Source: Amycolatopsis aidingensis
Lineage (GTDB): Bacteria; Actinomycetota; Actinomycetes; Mycobacteriales; Pseudonocardiaceae
Assembly: GCF_018885265.1 (NCBI RefSeq)
Contig: NZ_CP076538.1
Coordinates: 1,896,001-1,960,000, forward strand
Direction of reading: 5' to 3'
DNA: 64,000 nt
A program made the translations under genes and the position numbers. Numbering within the stretch: the first letter of the stretch is position 1; the number at the start of each line of letters is the position of its first letter. The notes under the pieces were generated by a model. The model did not search any database and was not told where the DNA came from. It worked only from the letters and a program-made list of their open reading frames with translations. Below are positions 53,661 to 62,149 of this stretch, piece by piece.

Positions 53661-54113
53661 CTATTGACTCTCGGTAGCGGCGAGGAAGGGGCCGAGAGCT
53701 TGGTTAGCCTCTTCGTCGGCTGCGTTGTAATTCCGTTTCGCGATATCGAGAGCTTCCCTGAGGTGGCCGAGACCCTGTTGGAAGCTCTTGAAAGCTGGAG
53801 CCAGTGAACGTTCGTCGGAGTCCAGGGCGTTGAGGACGTGCCGGGCGACCTGTTGCGCGTACTCGTCGGTGCCCAATTTGGGCGCCCTGCAAAGATGGTC
53901 TACTCGGTAGCCTACACCGGCGACTTGCATCTCGGCTTCGTCTACGGCGGAGAGGAAGGCTTGGCCCATCTCCTCGCTGACTGCCCACTTGCCTGCCTTG
54001 GCCTCGCCGAGCATGCCCTTGGCGTCTTCGGCGAAGGCCTTGGCCTGTGCCTCGCTGTCGGCACCAGCGATGATGCTCTGCAGGAAGCTGTTGCCCGCGT
54101 CGCCCTCCGCCAT
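53661..54113 (-). CDS. helical ESX-associated (WXG100-like) protein
   Basis: The product is 150 aa from ATG 54113 with GGGAGGGG upstream. It is nearly all alpha-helical, with no signal peptide (FLQSIIAGADSEAQAKAFAED, MGQAFLSAVDEAEMQVAGVGYRVDHL, LGHLREALDIAKRNYNAADEEAN). The length exceeds the usual 100 aa of WXG100 proteins and no W-x-G is present. The position between EspG and the DUF3558/PPE-like genes suggests an ESX substrate or chaperone partner. The family call comes from context more than from motif. Confidence 0.6.
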   Translation of the reverse strand: MAEGDAGNSFLQSIIAGADSEAQAKAFAEDAKGMLGEAKAGKWAVSEEMGQAFLSAVDEAEMQVAGVGYRVDHLCRAPKLGTDEYAQQVARHVLNALDSDERSLAPAFKSFQQGLGHLREALDIAKRNYNAADEEANQALGPFLAATESQ

Positions 54114-54175
54114 GCTGCCCCTCCCTGAGCTCAAGGCTTGGTCGTCGGTCGCGCACCTAGAGTATCAACGCGAGC

Positions 54176-54967
54176 TCAACCCGTCCCCACTTCGAGGACG
54201 TCGCTGAGCCGTTCGCGCAGCCATTGGGCGATGCGGCGGTTGTCCGCACCGGTGAAGGTCTGCCGCTGCGCACCGTCGGGAAGCTGCTCGGTGACCGCGA
54301 AGAAGCGGCCGTCGTCGGTGTCGAACCAGGTCAGCGAGCCGAGTTGCTGCTCGCGGCCGCGTTGGGCGCGGGTGTCGGGCTCGCGGGCCGAGCAGGAGAT
54401 GATCCCGTAGCGCAGCATCGGTGCGGTGAAGAAATGCTCGATGGCCTTCCGGTTGCTGCGCTCGACACCCTCACTGTCGTCGGTGACCGGCAGCTCGTCC
54501 TCGCCACTGTGCCCCGTCCTCGCCGGGGTCAGGATCGTGGCTGGGTTGTGCCGGAGGGCGGGCCACTCGGGCAGGAAGGACACCATCTCCGGCACCACCT
54601 GCTCCGGCCGGAGCCGTTCGAACAGCAGCCTGTCGCCGGACTGCTGCGAGATGAAGCCCAGTTTGCCCTGCCAGCCACCTCGATACAGGTATCGGACGTC
54701 GGTCGCGGTCACGGTGGCCACCTGGGTCACCAGCACCCGAGGCGACGACCACGCTCGCAACAGGTCCTCGACCTCGGGGTGCAGGCTGTCGCCGATCGCC
54801 AGGCCGCTCTCGCGCAATCGCTCCCAGGTACGTGCGCGCTGCTCGGCCCGTTCGGTGAAGGTAGGGCTGGCGTACGGGATCTCGTACGGATACACCCAGC
54901 GACCGAGGCGCAGATCCTCTTCCAGGATGTCCAGTTCTTCCAGGTGCGCGCTGAACGACGCCGCCAA
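54176..54967 (-). CDS. EspG-family ESX secretion-associated chaperone
   Basis: The product is 263 aa if TTG 54967, which has GGGGG six bases upstream, is the start; a GTG at 55000 would add 11 residues. The opening ELDILEEDLRLGRWVYPYEIP matches the EspG start (F/L-D-x-L-x-E-x-L-x-L-G-x-x-P-x-P). Later blocks (DVRYLYRGGWQGKLGFISQ, LEVGTG end) fit the EspG fold. EspG binds PPE proteins in the cytosol and delivers them to the ESX machinery. It is the first gene of the leftward block with the PPE-like protein last. Confidence 0.8.
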   Translation of the reverse strand: MAASFSAHLEELDILEEDLRLGRWVYPYEIPYASPTFTERAEQRARTWERLRESGLAIGDSLHPEVEDLLRAWSSPRVLVTQVATVTATDVRYLYRGGWQGKLGFISQQSGDRLLFERLRPEQVVPEMVSFLPEWPALRHNPATILTPARTGHSGEDELPVTDDSEGVERSNRKAIEHFFTAPMLRYGIISCSAREPDTRAQRGREQQLGSLTWFDTDDGRFFAVTEQLPDGAQRQTFTGADNRRIAQWLRERLSDVLEVGTG

Positions 54968-55057
54968 CTCGAACCCCCTACCGCCGACACTACCGAACAC
55001 TACGGTACGACGGCCAACGGTAGCGTACGGTTGTCAGGTGATCACTCGGCTCGCCGG

Positions 55058-55255
55058 TCAGTGACGAAGGTCGCTCAGAAAGGTGGCCCAGGCCGTCCGG
55101 CCGAAGGTCAAGGTCGGGCTGGGGGAGTGGTGCTTGCTGTCCCGGACCTGGACGACCCTTCCGGCGAATCGGGCCTCAACGCATCCGTGGGCGTTGTTGC
55201 TGTGGCTCGACTTGAACCAGCTGGACTGAAGGGTCTCGCGGCGAGGGGCCTGCAT
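55058..55255 (-). CDS. DUF397 protein, copy 1
   Basis: The product is 65 aa with the DUF397 pattern: WFKSSHSNNAHGCVEARF, VQVRDSKHHSPSPTLTF, TAWATFLSDL. In actinomycetes these small proteins are encoded beside HTH/DUF5753 regulators and act as their partners (the WhiJ-type system). It starts 4 bp after the stop of HTH copy 1. Confidence 0.92.
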   Translation of the reverse strand: MQAPRRETLQSSWFKSSHSNNAHGCVEARFAGRVVQVRDSKHHSPSPTLTFGRTAWATFLSDLRH

Positions 55256-55259
55256 GGGG

Positions 55260-56120
55260 TCATTCTAGGTCTCTTGCGGTCTGTTTGATGAGTTCGAGCG
55301 AGTCGGCCCGGCTCAGGGCCACGTCGGTGGCGCTGGCGTGCGCGATGTCGTACTCCTTTACTTGCACAGGGTCTTCGATGAGCTGCATGGATGTCACCAT
55401 TTCCACCCACGCGACGCTGGGCAGGTTCGGCTTGGGGAAGCTCAGCACATGGAAGCTGCCGTCCAGCGCATCGTGCCCCGGTGCCGCGAACGGCACGATC
55501 AGGACGGTCAGCGAGGCCGGGTGCTCCTCGATCCGCTGAGCCAGGTGCAGGAGCTGCCCGCGCAGTACCGCTGGGCCACCGATCTGCTGCCGGAGGGCGG
55601 CCTCGCTCAGTACGGTGATCAGTCTCAGCGGATCGTCGCCGCCCAGCCGCCGTTGGCGGGTTAGCCGTGCCTCCACCCGGCGTCCCGCTTCGGCGAGCCG
55701 GGCGTTGGGACTGCCCGACTCGATGATCGCCTGCGCGTACTCGCGCGTCTGCAGCAAGCCATGGATGAGGCTGCTGTTGAAGGTCAGGATGGTCTCCGCG
55801 CCGTGTTCGAGGCCGAAGAACCGCAAGACCTCGGGGGCGAAGAGGCCGCTGAACTTGGACCACCAGCCGCGGTGTCGGGCCACCTCGCGTAGCTCTTCGA
55901 GTTCGGCGGTCTCATCCTCGTTGAACTCATAAGCTGCCGCGATCTGGCCTAGCTTGGCCTCGGGGACGTTCTTCTTCCCGCTCTCCACGTCGCTGAGGAA
56001 CGTGGGGGAGAGGCCGATCAGCTTGGACGCCCTGGTACCGGCGAGGCCGAGCAGTTCACGACGCTCGCGTAGCCGCAGGCCGAGATCCCAGCGTGCGACG
56101 ACGGGTGATGACGGTGCCAT
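55260..56120 (-). CDS. XRE HTH regulator with DUF5753 domain, copy 1
   Basis: The product is 286 aa. The HTH (LRLRERRELLGLAGTRASKL, SPTFLSDVESGKKNVPE) is followed by the DUF5753 domain (FFGLEHGAETILTFNSSLIHGLLQTREYA, RQRRLGGDDPLRL, SLTVLIVPFAAPGHDALDGSF). It is the regulator of an HTH-DUF397 pair. It is about half identical by eye to copy 2, 270 bp away, so the pair arose by duplication. Confidence 0.92.
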   Translation of the reverse strand: MAPSSPVVARWDLGLRLRERRELLGLAGTRASKLIGLSPTFLSDVESGKKNVPEAKLGQIAAAYEFNEDETAELEELREVARHRGWWSKFSGLFAPEVLRFFGLEHGAETILTFNSSLIHGLLQTREYAQAIIESGSPNARLAEAGRRVEARLTRQRRLGGDDPLRLITVLSEAALRQQIGGPAVLRGQLLHLAQRIEEHPASLTVLIVPFAAPGHDALDGSFHVLSFPKPNLPSVAWVEMVTSMQLIEDPVQVKEYDIAHASATDVALSRADSLELIKQTARDLE

Positions 56121-56211
56121 GACGTCCCCTCTGTTGCCGGTGCCACCACCAAGTAGTAGTCACTCGGCACCGGGGATGCCATTACACGTTAGGTGGATAA
56201 CGCTGGTGAAT

Positions 56212-56394
56212 TCACCGACCGAGTTCGGTCAGGAAGGCGGTCCATGCGGTGCGGTCGAACTCCAGGATCGGGCCGGCGGTGCGGCGCTTGCTGTCCCGGA
56301 GCTGCACCCGGGGACCAGCGAAACGCGCCTCGACGCAGGAGGAGTTGTTCGCACTGAACGACGACTTGAACCAGCCAGTGTGCCTATCCGTCAT
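56212..56394 (-). CDS. DUF397 protein, copy 2
   Basis: The product is 60 aa with GWFKSSFSANNSSCVEARF, VQLRDSKRRTAGPILEF and TAWTAFLTELG. Its start overlaps the stop of HTH copy 2 (ATGA), giving tight coupling between the two. Confidence 0.92.
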   Translation of the reverse strand: MTDRHTGWFKSSFSANNSSCVEARFAGPRVQLRDSKRRTAGPILEFDRTAWTAFLTELGR

Positions 56395-57251
56395 CTCAGC
56401 TCCCTCGCGACCTTTGCTATCAGGTCCACGGTCGCCTTCCGGTCCAGCGTGACCTTCTCGATCTCCGCGTAGGCAAGGCCGTACTCCCGGACCATCAGCG
56501 GGTCCGCGATGAGCTCGGTGGAGGTGACCGTTTCTTGCCACACCAGGGTAGCGACCTTGCCGGAGGGGAACGTCATCAGGTTGAACGAGGAGCCGCCCAT
56601 CGCGTGGTGGCCGGTCGCGGTGTACGGCACGATCCGGACGTCCAGGTTGTTCTGGTGGTCCTCGATGAGCCGCAGCAGGCGATCGAGCTGCGCCGCGAGC
56701 ACGACGGGACCGCCGACCTGCTGGCGGATCGTGGACTCGCTCATGATTGCGGTCAGCTGGAGCGGATCCGCGCCGCTCAGCCGTCGTTGCCGGATCATCC
56801 GGGCCTCCACCCGGCGGTCGACCTCGGCCAGCCGGATGTTCGGGCTACCGGCCTCGATGATCGCGCGGGCGTAGTCCTCGGTCTGCAGCAACCCGTTCAT
56901 CAGGCCGTTGTCGAAGGCGCAGATCGACTCGGCACCGTGCTCGAAGCCGAACAGGCGCAGCAGCTCGTCGCTGAACAGCGCCGTGAACTGGGTCCACCAG
57001 CCGCGCTGCGCGGAGGCGTCGCGCAGGGTGCGTAGCTCGGCGGCCTCGTCCTCTGGTACCTCGTAGAGCTTGATCAGCGCGTCGAGCTTGTCCACGGGCA
57101 GCTTCTTCCTGCCGTGCTCGGCCGCGCTGAGGAACTGTGCGGACAGTTCGAGCCGCTTGGCCACAGCGGACCCCTTCAGGCCCACCAACTCTCGCTTCTC
57201 GCGGAGTCGTTGCCCGAGGTCCCAGCTGGCCACGGTTGGGGACGAGGGCAA
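56391..57251 (-). CDS. XRE HTH regulator with DUF5753 domain, copy 2
   Basis: The product is 286 aa, the same length as copy 1. The HTH is LRLREKRELVGLKGSAVAKRL in the form QRLREKRELVGLKGSAVAKR with LSAQFLSAAEHGRKKLPV. The DUF5753 part has FGFEHGAESICAFDNGLMNG, RQRRLSGADPLQL and DVRIVPYTATGHHAMGGSSF. It is divergent from the hypothetical gene at 57401, and the gap holds a 16-bp inverted repeat that is a good operator candidate. Confidence 0.92.
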   Translation of the reverse strand: MPSSPTVASWDLGQRLREKRELVGLKGSAVAKRLELSAQFLSAAEHGRKKLPVDKLDALIKLYEVPEDEAAELRTLRDASAQRGWWTQFTALFSDELLRLFGFEHGAESICAFDNGLMNGLLQTEDYARAIIEAGSPNIRLAEVDRRVEARMIRQRRLSGADPLQLTAIMSESTIRQQVGGPVVLAAQLDRLLRLIEDHQNNLDVRIVPYTATGHHAMGGSSFNLMTFPSGKVATLVWQETVTSTELIADPLMVREYGLAYAEIEKVTLDRKATVDLIAKVARELR

Positions 57252-57337
57252 GGCGGTCTCCTTCTCGGTAGCTGCCGAAGACTCCGCGAATGCTAGCGGT
57301 CACCCGGCGTCGGCACCGGCACTCGATTGTGTCATTG

Positions 57338-57388
57338 ACTCGGTTAATCAACCAGCCGATGCTACCTGTCGAGGTTGATAAACCGAGT
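57338..57388. promoter_or_regulatory. long inverted repeat in divergent promoter, candidate operator
   Basis: ACTCGGTTAATCAACC (57338-57353) and GGTTGATAAACCGAGT (57373-57388) are inverted copies with one mismatch in 16, 19 bp apart. A possible rightward promoter overlaps it: TTGACT (57335-57340), 17 bp, then GATGCT. The right arm ends 12 bp before ATG 57401, just before GAGGTGA. Binding here could repress the 57401 gene and the HTH gene together. Confidence 0.6.
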
Positions 57389-57400
57389 TGAGGTGAAGAC

Positions 57401-57817
57401 ATGATCCATGCGCTTCCGGCCACGACGGCCGAGCCGGGGTCGCCGGGTTACCTGTTCGACTGGTATCGCGGGCACGGCTGGTCGGTCGAGGTCGCCGGGG
57501 GGTCGGTCGCCCTCGCGCCCTCGCGCGGGGTCTGCCTGCTGGCGGTCGGCTGGCGGCGGGCGCCGGAGCTGATCACGCGGTTGGACGAGGTGCGCAGGCC
57601 CGCGGCGGCACTGCTGCGGTACGGCGAGCCGGACGAACTCGTCTTCGTCGCCGCCCGCACCGGTATCCCCTGCCCGCTTCCCGCCGGGCTGCGACCGGTC
57701 GCCGGGCCGGTGCCGTTACCGCCGGTCCCCGGTGTCCGCTGGGCGGTCGCACCATGGGACACCCGCGGGCTGTGCCGAGACATCGACATCGTGCACGCGC
57801 TCGGGCGGTCGCGATGA
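57401..57817 (+). CDS. hypothetical protein
   Basis: The product is 138 aa from ATG 57401, with GAGGTGA upstream. It reads LFDWYRGHGWSVEVAGGSVALAPSRG at the start and WAVAPWDTRGLCRDIDIV near the end. This resembles short actinobacterial proteins related to bifunctional primase/polymerase N-termini, but I see no catalytic motif and do not assign a function. It is followed by the membrane-anchored gene at 57842 in the same direction. Confidence 0.6.
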   Translation: MIHALPATTAEPGSPGYLFDWYRGHGWSVEVAGGSVALAPSRGVCLLAVGWRRAPELITRLDEVRRPAAALLRYGEPDELVFVAARTGIPCPLPAGLRPVAGPVPLPPVPGVRWAVAPWDTRGLCRDIDIVHALGRSR

Positions 57818-57841
57818 ACCCATGCCGAACCAGGAGGTTGA

Positions 57842-58387
57842 ATGAAGCGTCGATCGGTCACCAGGGTCTGGCCGTTGCTGCTGCTCGTGCTCGGCGGCGC
57901 CGTGGCGCTCGGTATCGGGCTCACCTACGCGCTCGCACCGGGGCAGGCGCCGGGCGCCGGACCGCACTGGCCGATCGCCAGCGGGCTGATGACTGAACCA
58001 CCGTCCACAGTGGTCTCAACTTCCGCCGTGGGTCGCCCGGAAGCCGAAGTCGACAAGGTCAAGAAGCTGGCGAGTGGCCTGCAGTCGAACCTCAACCACA
58101 AGAACCTGAACGGTCTGCTGCTGACTGTCTGCGAGACCGGTAAGCAGGGCGACGCGGCCAGGAGCGACCTGCTGCGCATCCTGCCGATGCTGGATCCTGC
58201 CGACCCGAACCGGCCGAGGAAGGCCCACTTCCAGCTCGCCGACCTCACCGCGGACCCGGAGGAGGGGTACCACCTGCTGTTCGAAGGCGCCTACGCGGAC
58301 GGTTCCGGGCCGCCGCTGACGATCCGGTTCCGGGTCTACGTTGACCGCGGCGTGGCCGCCTGGTGCGGCGTGGGTCACCGAGTATAG
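57842..58387 (+). CDS. hypothetical membrane-anchored or secreted protein
   Basis: The product is 181 aa from ATG 57842 with AGGAGG upstream. A single N-terminal hydrophobic segment (VWPLLLLVLGGAVALGIGL) is followed by a Pro/Thr-rich linker and a domain with an NTF2-like outline (LNGLLLTVCETGKQGDAARS, VYVDRGVAAWCGVG). Two cysteines could pair. I do not recognise the family. Confidence 0.6.
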   Translation: MKRRSVTRVWPLLLLVLGGAVALGIGLTYALAPGQAPGAGPHWPIASGLMTEPPSTVVSTSAVGRPEAEVDKVKKLASGLQSNLNHKNLNGLLLTVCETGKQGDAARSDLLRILPMLDPADPNRPRKAHFQLADLTADPEEGYHLLFEGAYADGSGPPLTIRFRVYVDRGVAAWCGVGHRV

Positions 58388-58392
58388 ACGAC

Positions 58393-58405
58393 AATGATTT
58401 TCATT
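58393..58405. promoter_or_regulatory. Fur/Zur-like box upstream of metal-uptake operon
   Basis: AATGATTTTCATT is an interrupted palindrome (AATGA, 3 bp, TCATT) in otherwise GC-rich DNA, 15 bp before the GTG of the permease gene. It resembles half of the Fur box and the Zur boxes of actinomycetes more than the IdeR/DmdR site. Metal repression of the operon is therefore likely; the metal is inferred. Confidence 0.55.
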
Positions 58406-58419
58406 TGTAGTCTCTTTGC

Positions 58420-59496
58420 GTGACCCTGCAGCAGAGCCGCGCCCCCGCGCGCCCGTTGCCGTCCCGCCGGGCACTCGCCCTCACCATCGGTCTGCTGTCG
58501 GCGATCCTCGGCGTCTCGGTGGTCGTGGCGATCACGCTGGGGCCGACCGTGATCCCGGTGGCCGACAGCCTGCGCTACCTCGCTGCTGCGCTCGCCGGGG
58601 GCAGCATCGACCCGGCCGAGGTCACCGGGTACTCGATCATCTGGCAGGTGCGCACCCCGCGGGTGCTGCTGGCCATGGTGGTCGGCGCCGGGCTGAGTGT
58701 GATCGGCGTCGCGGTGCAGGCCATGGTGCGCAACGCCCTGGCCGACCCGTTCATCCTCGGCGTCTCCTCCGGAGCCTCGGTTGGCGCCAGCGCGGTGGTG
58801 GCCTTCGGCCTGTTCGCCGGGCTCGGCGTGTACGCCCTGTCCGCGGCGGCCTTCCTCGGCGCCCTGCTCGCCTCCGTGCTGGTGTATCTCGCCGCGCGCA
58901 GCCGGGCCGGGCTCAGCCCGCTGCGCCTGGTGCTCACCGGCGTCGCCCTCGCCTACGGCTTCCAGGCCGTGATGAGCGTGATCGTGTTCTTCGCACCCTT
59001 CGGCGAGGCGGCGCGCACCGTGTTGTTCTGGCTACTGGGCAGCCTCGGCGGCGCCACCTGGGGTTCCCTTCCCATCGCGGCGATCGCGGTCGGGCTGGCC
59101 ATCGTGCTGCTGCTGCGCAGGGGCCGGTCGCTGGACGTGCTCGCCATGGGGGACGAGACCGCGGCCAGCCTCGGCGTGGACACCGCCGCCCTGCGCCGGG
59201 GACTGTTCCTGCTCACCGCCGTGGTGACCGGCGCGCTGGTCGCGGTCAGCGGCGCCATCGGTTTCGTCGGCCTGGTCATGCCGCATCTGGTCCGCATCCT
59301 CATCGGCGCGAGCCACACCAGGGTGCTGATCATCGCCCCGTTCGCGGGCGCGATCTTTCTGGTGTGGGTGGACCTGGTGTCCCGCACCCTGGTCGCCCCG
59401 CGGGAACTGCCGCTCGGCGTGATCACCGCACTGGTCGGCGTCCCGGTGTTCGTCACCCTGATGCGCCGCCGCGGTTATCTGTTCGGAGGCCGTTGA
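58420..59496 (+). CDS. FecCD-family ABC transporter permease (siderophore/metallophore type)
   Basis: The product is 358 aa from GTG 58420. It has about ten hydrophobic segments with the FecCD signatures RTPRVLLAMVVGAGLSVIG, NALADPFILGVSSGASVGAS and VSGAIGFVGLVMPHLVRIL. It would form a homodimeric channel with the next gene's ATPase. It is the first gene of a tightly packed rightward operon. Confidence 0.92.
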   Translation: MTLQQSRAPARPLPSRRALALTIGLLSAILGVSVVVAITLGPTVIPVADSLRYLAAALAGGSIDPAEVTGYSIIWQVRTPRVLLAMVVGAGLSVIGVAVQAMVRNALADPFILGVSSGASVGASAVVAFGLFAGLGVYALSAAAFLGALLASVLVYLAARSRAGLSPLRLVLTGVALAYGFQAVMSVIVFFAPFGEAARTVLFWLLGSLGGATWGSLPIAAIAVGLAIVLLLRRGRSLDVLAMGDETAASLGVDTAALRRGLFLLTAVVTGALVAVSGAIGFVGLVMPHLVRILIGASHTRVLIIAPFAGAIFLVWVDLVSRTLVAPRELPLGVITALVGVPVFVTLMRRRGYLFGGR

Positions 59497-59497
59497 C

Positions 59498-60316
59498 GTG
59501 CGACTCACCCTGGACGCGGTCTCCGTGGAGATCGCCGGAGCCACCCTGCTGCGCGAGTTGAGCCTGAAGGCCGAAAACGGCGAGGTCATCGGCCTGGTCG
59601 GCCCGAACGGCAGCGGCAAGTCCACCGCCCTGCGGTGTGTCTACCGCGCGTTGCGGCCCACCACCGGAGCCGTGCTGCTGGACGATACCGACCTGGCCAC
59701 CCGCTCACTGCGGGAGAGCGCCCGCTCGATCGCCGCGCTGACCCAGGAGAGCAACACCGAACTCGACTTCACCGTCGAGGAGGTGGTGGCGCTGGGGCGC
59801 TTCCCGCATCGGGGCGGGGGCGGCGCGCTGGACGAGCGGGAGCGGGAACTGTGCCGGGAGGCCATGCGGCGCACCGACATCAGCCATCTCGCCGACCGCG
59901 GTGTGCTGTCCCTCTCCGGTGGGGAGCGGCAGCGGGTGCTGATCGCCCGCGCCCTGGTGCAGGAGCCGCAGGTGCTGGTGCTGGACGAGCCGACCAACCA
60001 CCTCGACGTGCGGCACCAGGTCGCCCTGCTGTCCTTCCTGCGCACCTGCGGGCTCACCGTCCTGGTCGCGCTGCACGACCTGAACCTTGCCGCCGCCACC
60101 TGTGACCGGCTCGCGGTGCTGGAGGCCGGTGCCCTGGTCGAGGTGGGCCCACCCGCCCAGGTGCTGCGGCCGGACCTGATCCGGCGGGTGTTCGGGGTGA
60201 CCCCCTCTGTGGTGACCCACCCCGGCACCGGCGCCCCGCAACTGCTCTACGAGCTCATCGACCCGTCCCCGGCAGACTCACCGACAGGCCCATCGACAGA
60301 GAGGTCCGCACAGTGA
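59498..60316 (+). CDS. FepC-type ABC transporter ATP-binding protein
   Basis: The product is 272 aa from GTG 59498, one base after the permease stop. It has Walker A GPNGSGKST, signature LSGGERQRVLIARAL and Walker B VLVLDEPTNHLD, followed by the switch histidine (LVALHDLNLA). It belongs to the siderophore/B12 import group. The stop overlaps the next start (GTGA). Confidence 0.95.
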   Translation: MRLTLDAVSVEIAGATLLRELSLKAENGEVIGLVGPNGSGKSTALRCVYRALRPTTGAVLLDDTDLATRSLRESARSIAALTQESNTELDFTVEEVVALGRFPHRGGGGALDERERELCREAMRRTDISHLADRGVLSLSGGERQRVLIARALVQEPQVLVLDEPTNHLDVRHQVALLSFLRTCGLTVLVALHDLNLAAATCDRLAVLEAGALVEVGPPAQVLRPDLIRRVFGVTPSVVTHPGTGAPQLLYELIDPSPADSPTGPSTERSAQ

Positions 60317-61296
60317 AACGCACCATGCCCATCGTCCTCACCGGTTGCCTGCTGCTGGCAGGCTGCGGCGCCGAGGTCGCGTCGGAGGACGGTCCGGGAC
60401 CGGACACGGTGACGATCGAGAACTGCGGCCGGACGATCGAATATCCGGTCCCGCAACGTGCCGTGGCCTACGACATGAGCGCCACCGAGCGGATGTTCGC
60501 GCTGGGGCTGGCCGAGCGCATGCGCGGCATCGTCATGCCGTCCACAACGGAGGGACCGGTGTCCCGCTCGCCGTATCGCGCGGACTACGAGTCCGTGGAA
60601 ACCCTCAGCACCGACGTGCTCAGCAGGGAGGTGGTGATCGGCGCCAAGGCGGACTGGGTGCTGGCAGGCTGGCACTCCGGGTTCAGCGAGGAGCGTGGCG
60701 TCACCCCCGCGCTGCTGGACGAGGTCGGCATCCAGAGCTACATGTACACCGAGACCTGCTACAACTACGGCACCGACCCGGTCACCGTGCCACCGCTGGA
60801 GGCGCTGTACACCGACCTGGAACAGCTCGGGAAGATCTTCCGCGTCGGGGACAGGGCCGAACGGCTCATCGCCGACCTGAAGACCAGGGCCGCCGCACTG
60901 CGGCGCAACCAGCCGGAAGGCGAACCCGCGCGGGTGTTCGTGTACGACTCCGGCACGGACAAGCCGTTCACCTCCGGCGCGCAGACCGCCCCGAACGTCA
61001 TCGTGTCGCTGGCAGGCGGGCGCAACATCGTCGGCGACCTGCAGGAGCGCTGGACCACCATCGGCTGGGAGTCCGTTGTGGACGCCGCACCCGAGGTGAT
61101 CACCGTCATCGACTACGGGGACCAGCCGGTCGAGGACAAGATCGCCTTCCTGAAGTCCTTCCCGCCGCTGGCCGAGTCGCCCGCGGTGCGCAACGAGCGG
61201 TTCTACGTGCTGGACTACGGCGAGGCAGTCAGCGGGCCGCGCAACATCGAGGCCGCCGAGAAGTTCGCCGAGTACCTGCGTTCCATCGGGCGCTGA
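60313..61296 (+). CDS. periplasmic-type substrate-binding lipoprotein (FepB/BtuF class)
   Basis: The product is 327 aa from GTG 60313. A lipoprotein signal (PIVLTGCLLLAGC) is followed by a class III binding fold: VTIENCGRTIEYPVPQRAVAYD, EVVIGAKADWVLAGWHSGFSE, NVIVSLAGGRNIVGDLQERW and WESVVDAAPEVITVIDYGD. It should capture a metal-chelator complex for the permease. The candidate ligand residues are not obvious. Confidence 0.9.
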   Translation: MKRTMPIVLTGCLLLAGCGAEVASEDGPGPDTVTIENCGRTIEYPVPQRAVAYDMSATERMFALGLAERMRGIVMPSTTEGPVSRSPYRADYESVETLSTDVLSREVVIGAKADWVLAGWHSGFSEERGVTPALLDEVGIQSYMYTETCYNYGTDPVTVPPLEALYTDLEQLGKIFRVGDRAERLIADLKTRAAALRRNQPEGEPARVFVYDSGTDKPFTSGAQTAPNVIVSLAGGRNIVGDLQERWTTIGWESVVDAAPEVITVIDYGDQPVEDKIAFLKSFPPLAESPAVRNERFYVLDYGEAVSGPRNIEAAEKFAEYLRSIGR

Positions 61297-61318
61297 CCGG
61301 CCCCGGAAAGGAAAAACC

Positions 61319-62149
61319 GTGACACACGAAGTACCCGGCACGGTCGGCGAGCTGGCGGCGGAGGTGCTGCACGGCATGGCCGGGCCACCGCCGGCCGAAC
61401 TGGTGGCAACCAGCGTGTTCTGGCTGCACCACGGAACCCGGCTCGCCGGTGGCGACACCACGTACCTCAACCACTACGTGCTGGTTCGGCTCGGCGGTTC
61501 CTTCGGCGCCTGCGCCTTCGAGGCGGGGGAGCTCGGGCCGGAGATCTGCCGGGAGTACTCCGGCGCACCGGTGGATTCGCTGCTGTCCGGCCCCGCCGCG
61601 CTGCGGATCGCAGCACTGGACGCCTACCTGGCCGAGACGAACCCGCACCGGGAGGCGCCTGGCGCGGAGCGGGTCGAGCTGCCCGCGGGCCCGCCCGAGG
61701 TGCGGGCCAGGGCGCGGGACGCCGCCGTGGCCGGCCTGCTGGACATCCGGCCCGGCGCAAAGGTGGGGCTGATCGGTGTGGTCAACCCGCTGGTCGATGC
61801 CATCCGGCAGCGGGGAGGCGACTGCCTGCCCTGCGATCTCAACCTGCGCAGCACGCAGTGGGGCGATCGGGTCACCGACTCGATGGACGAGGTACTCGAC
61901 CTCGCGGACTCCGTGGTGGCGACCGGGATGACCCTTGGCAACGGCAGCTTCGACCGGATCCTGAGCCGCTGCAGGGAGCGTGGCCTGCCGCTGGTCGTCT
62001 ACGCCCAGACCGGCAGCGCCGTGGCCCGTGCCTTCCTCGGCTCCGGGGTGACCGCGGTGTCCGCGGAGCCGTTCCCGTTCTCCCAGTTCAGCGCGGAACC
62101 CACGACCCTGTACCGCTACCGTGCGGGGACCGCGGAGGAGCAAGGATGA
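61319..62149 (+). CDS. DUF364-like (putative heavy-metal chelation) domain protein
   Basis: The product is 276 aa from GTG 61319 with GGAAAGG upstream. The N-terminal half (VFWLHHGTRLAGGDTTYLNHYVLVRLGG) and the C-terminal Rossmann-like half (VGLIGVVNPLVDAIRQRGGDC, VVATGMTLGNGSFDRIL) match the DUF4213/DUF364 arrangement seen in genes near metal transporters. It lacks a catalytic motif I can name. In this operon it may handle a metallophore or metal. The stop overlaps the MFS start (ATGA). Confidence 0.7.
   Translation: MTHEVPGTVGELAAEVLHGMAGPPPAELVATSVFWLHHGTRLAGGDTTYLNHYVLVRLGGSFGACAFEAGELGPEICREYSGAPVDSLLSGPAALRIAALDAYLAETNPHREAPGAERVELPAGPPEVRARARDAAVAGLLDIRPGAKVGLIGVVNPLVDAIRQRGGDCLPCDLNLRSTQWGDRVTDSMDEVLDLADSVVATGMTLGNGSFDRILSRCRERGLPLVVYAQTGSAVARAFLGSGVTAVSAEPFPFSQFSAEPTTLYRYRAGTAEEQG

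Noticed and set aside
58393..58405. IdeR/DmdR iron box upstream of the FecCD gene
   Set aside because: The site lacks the TTAGGTTAG half-sites of IdeR/DmdR and fits the Fur/Zur type better.
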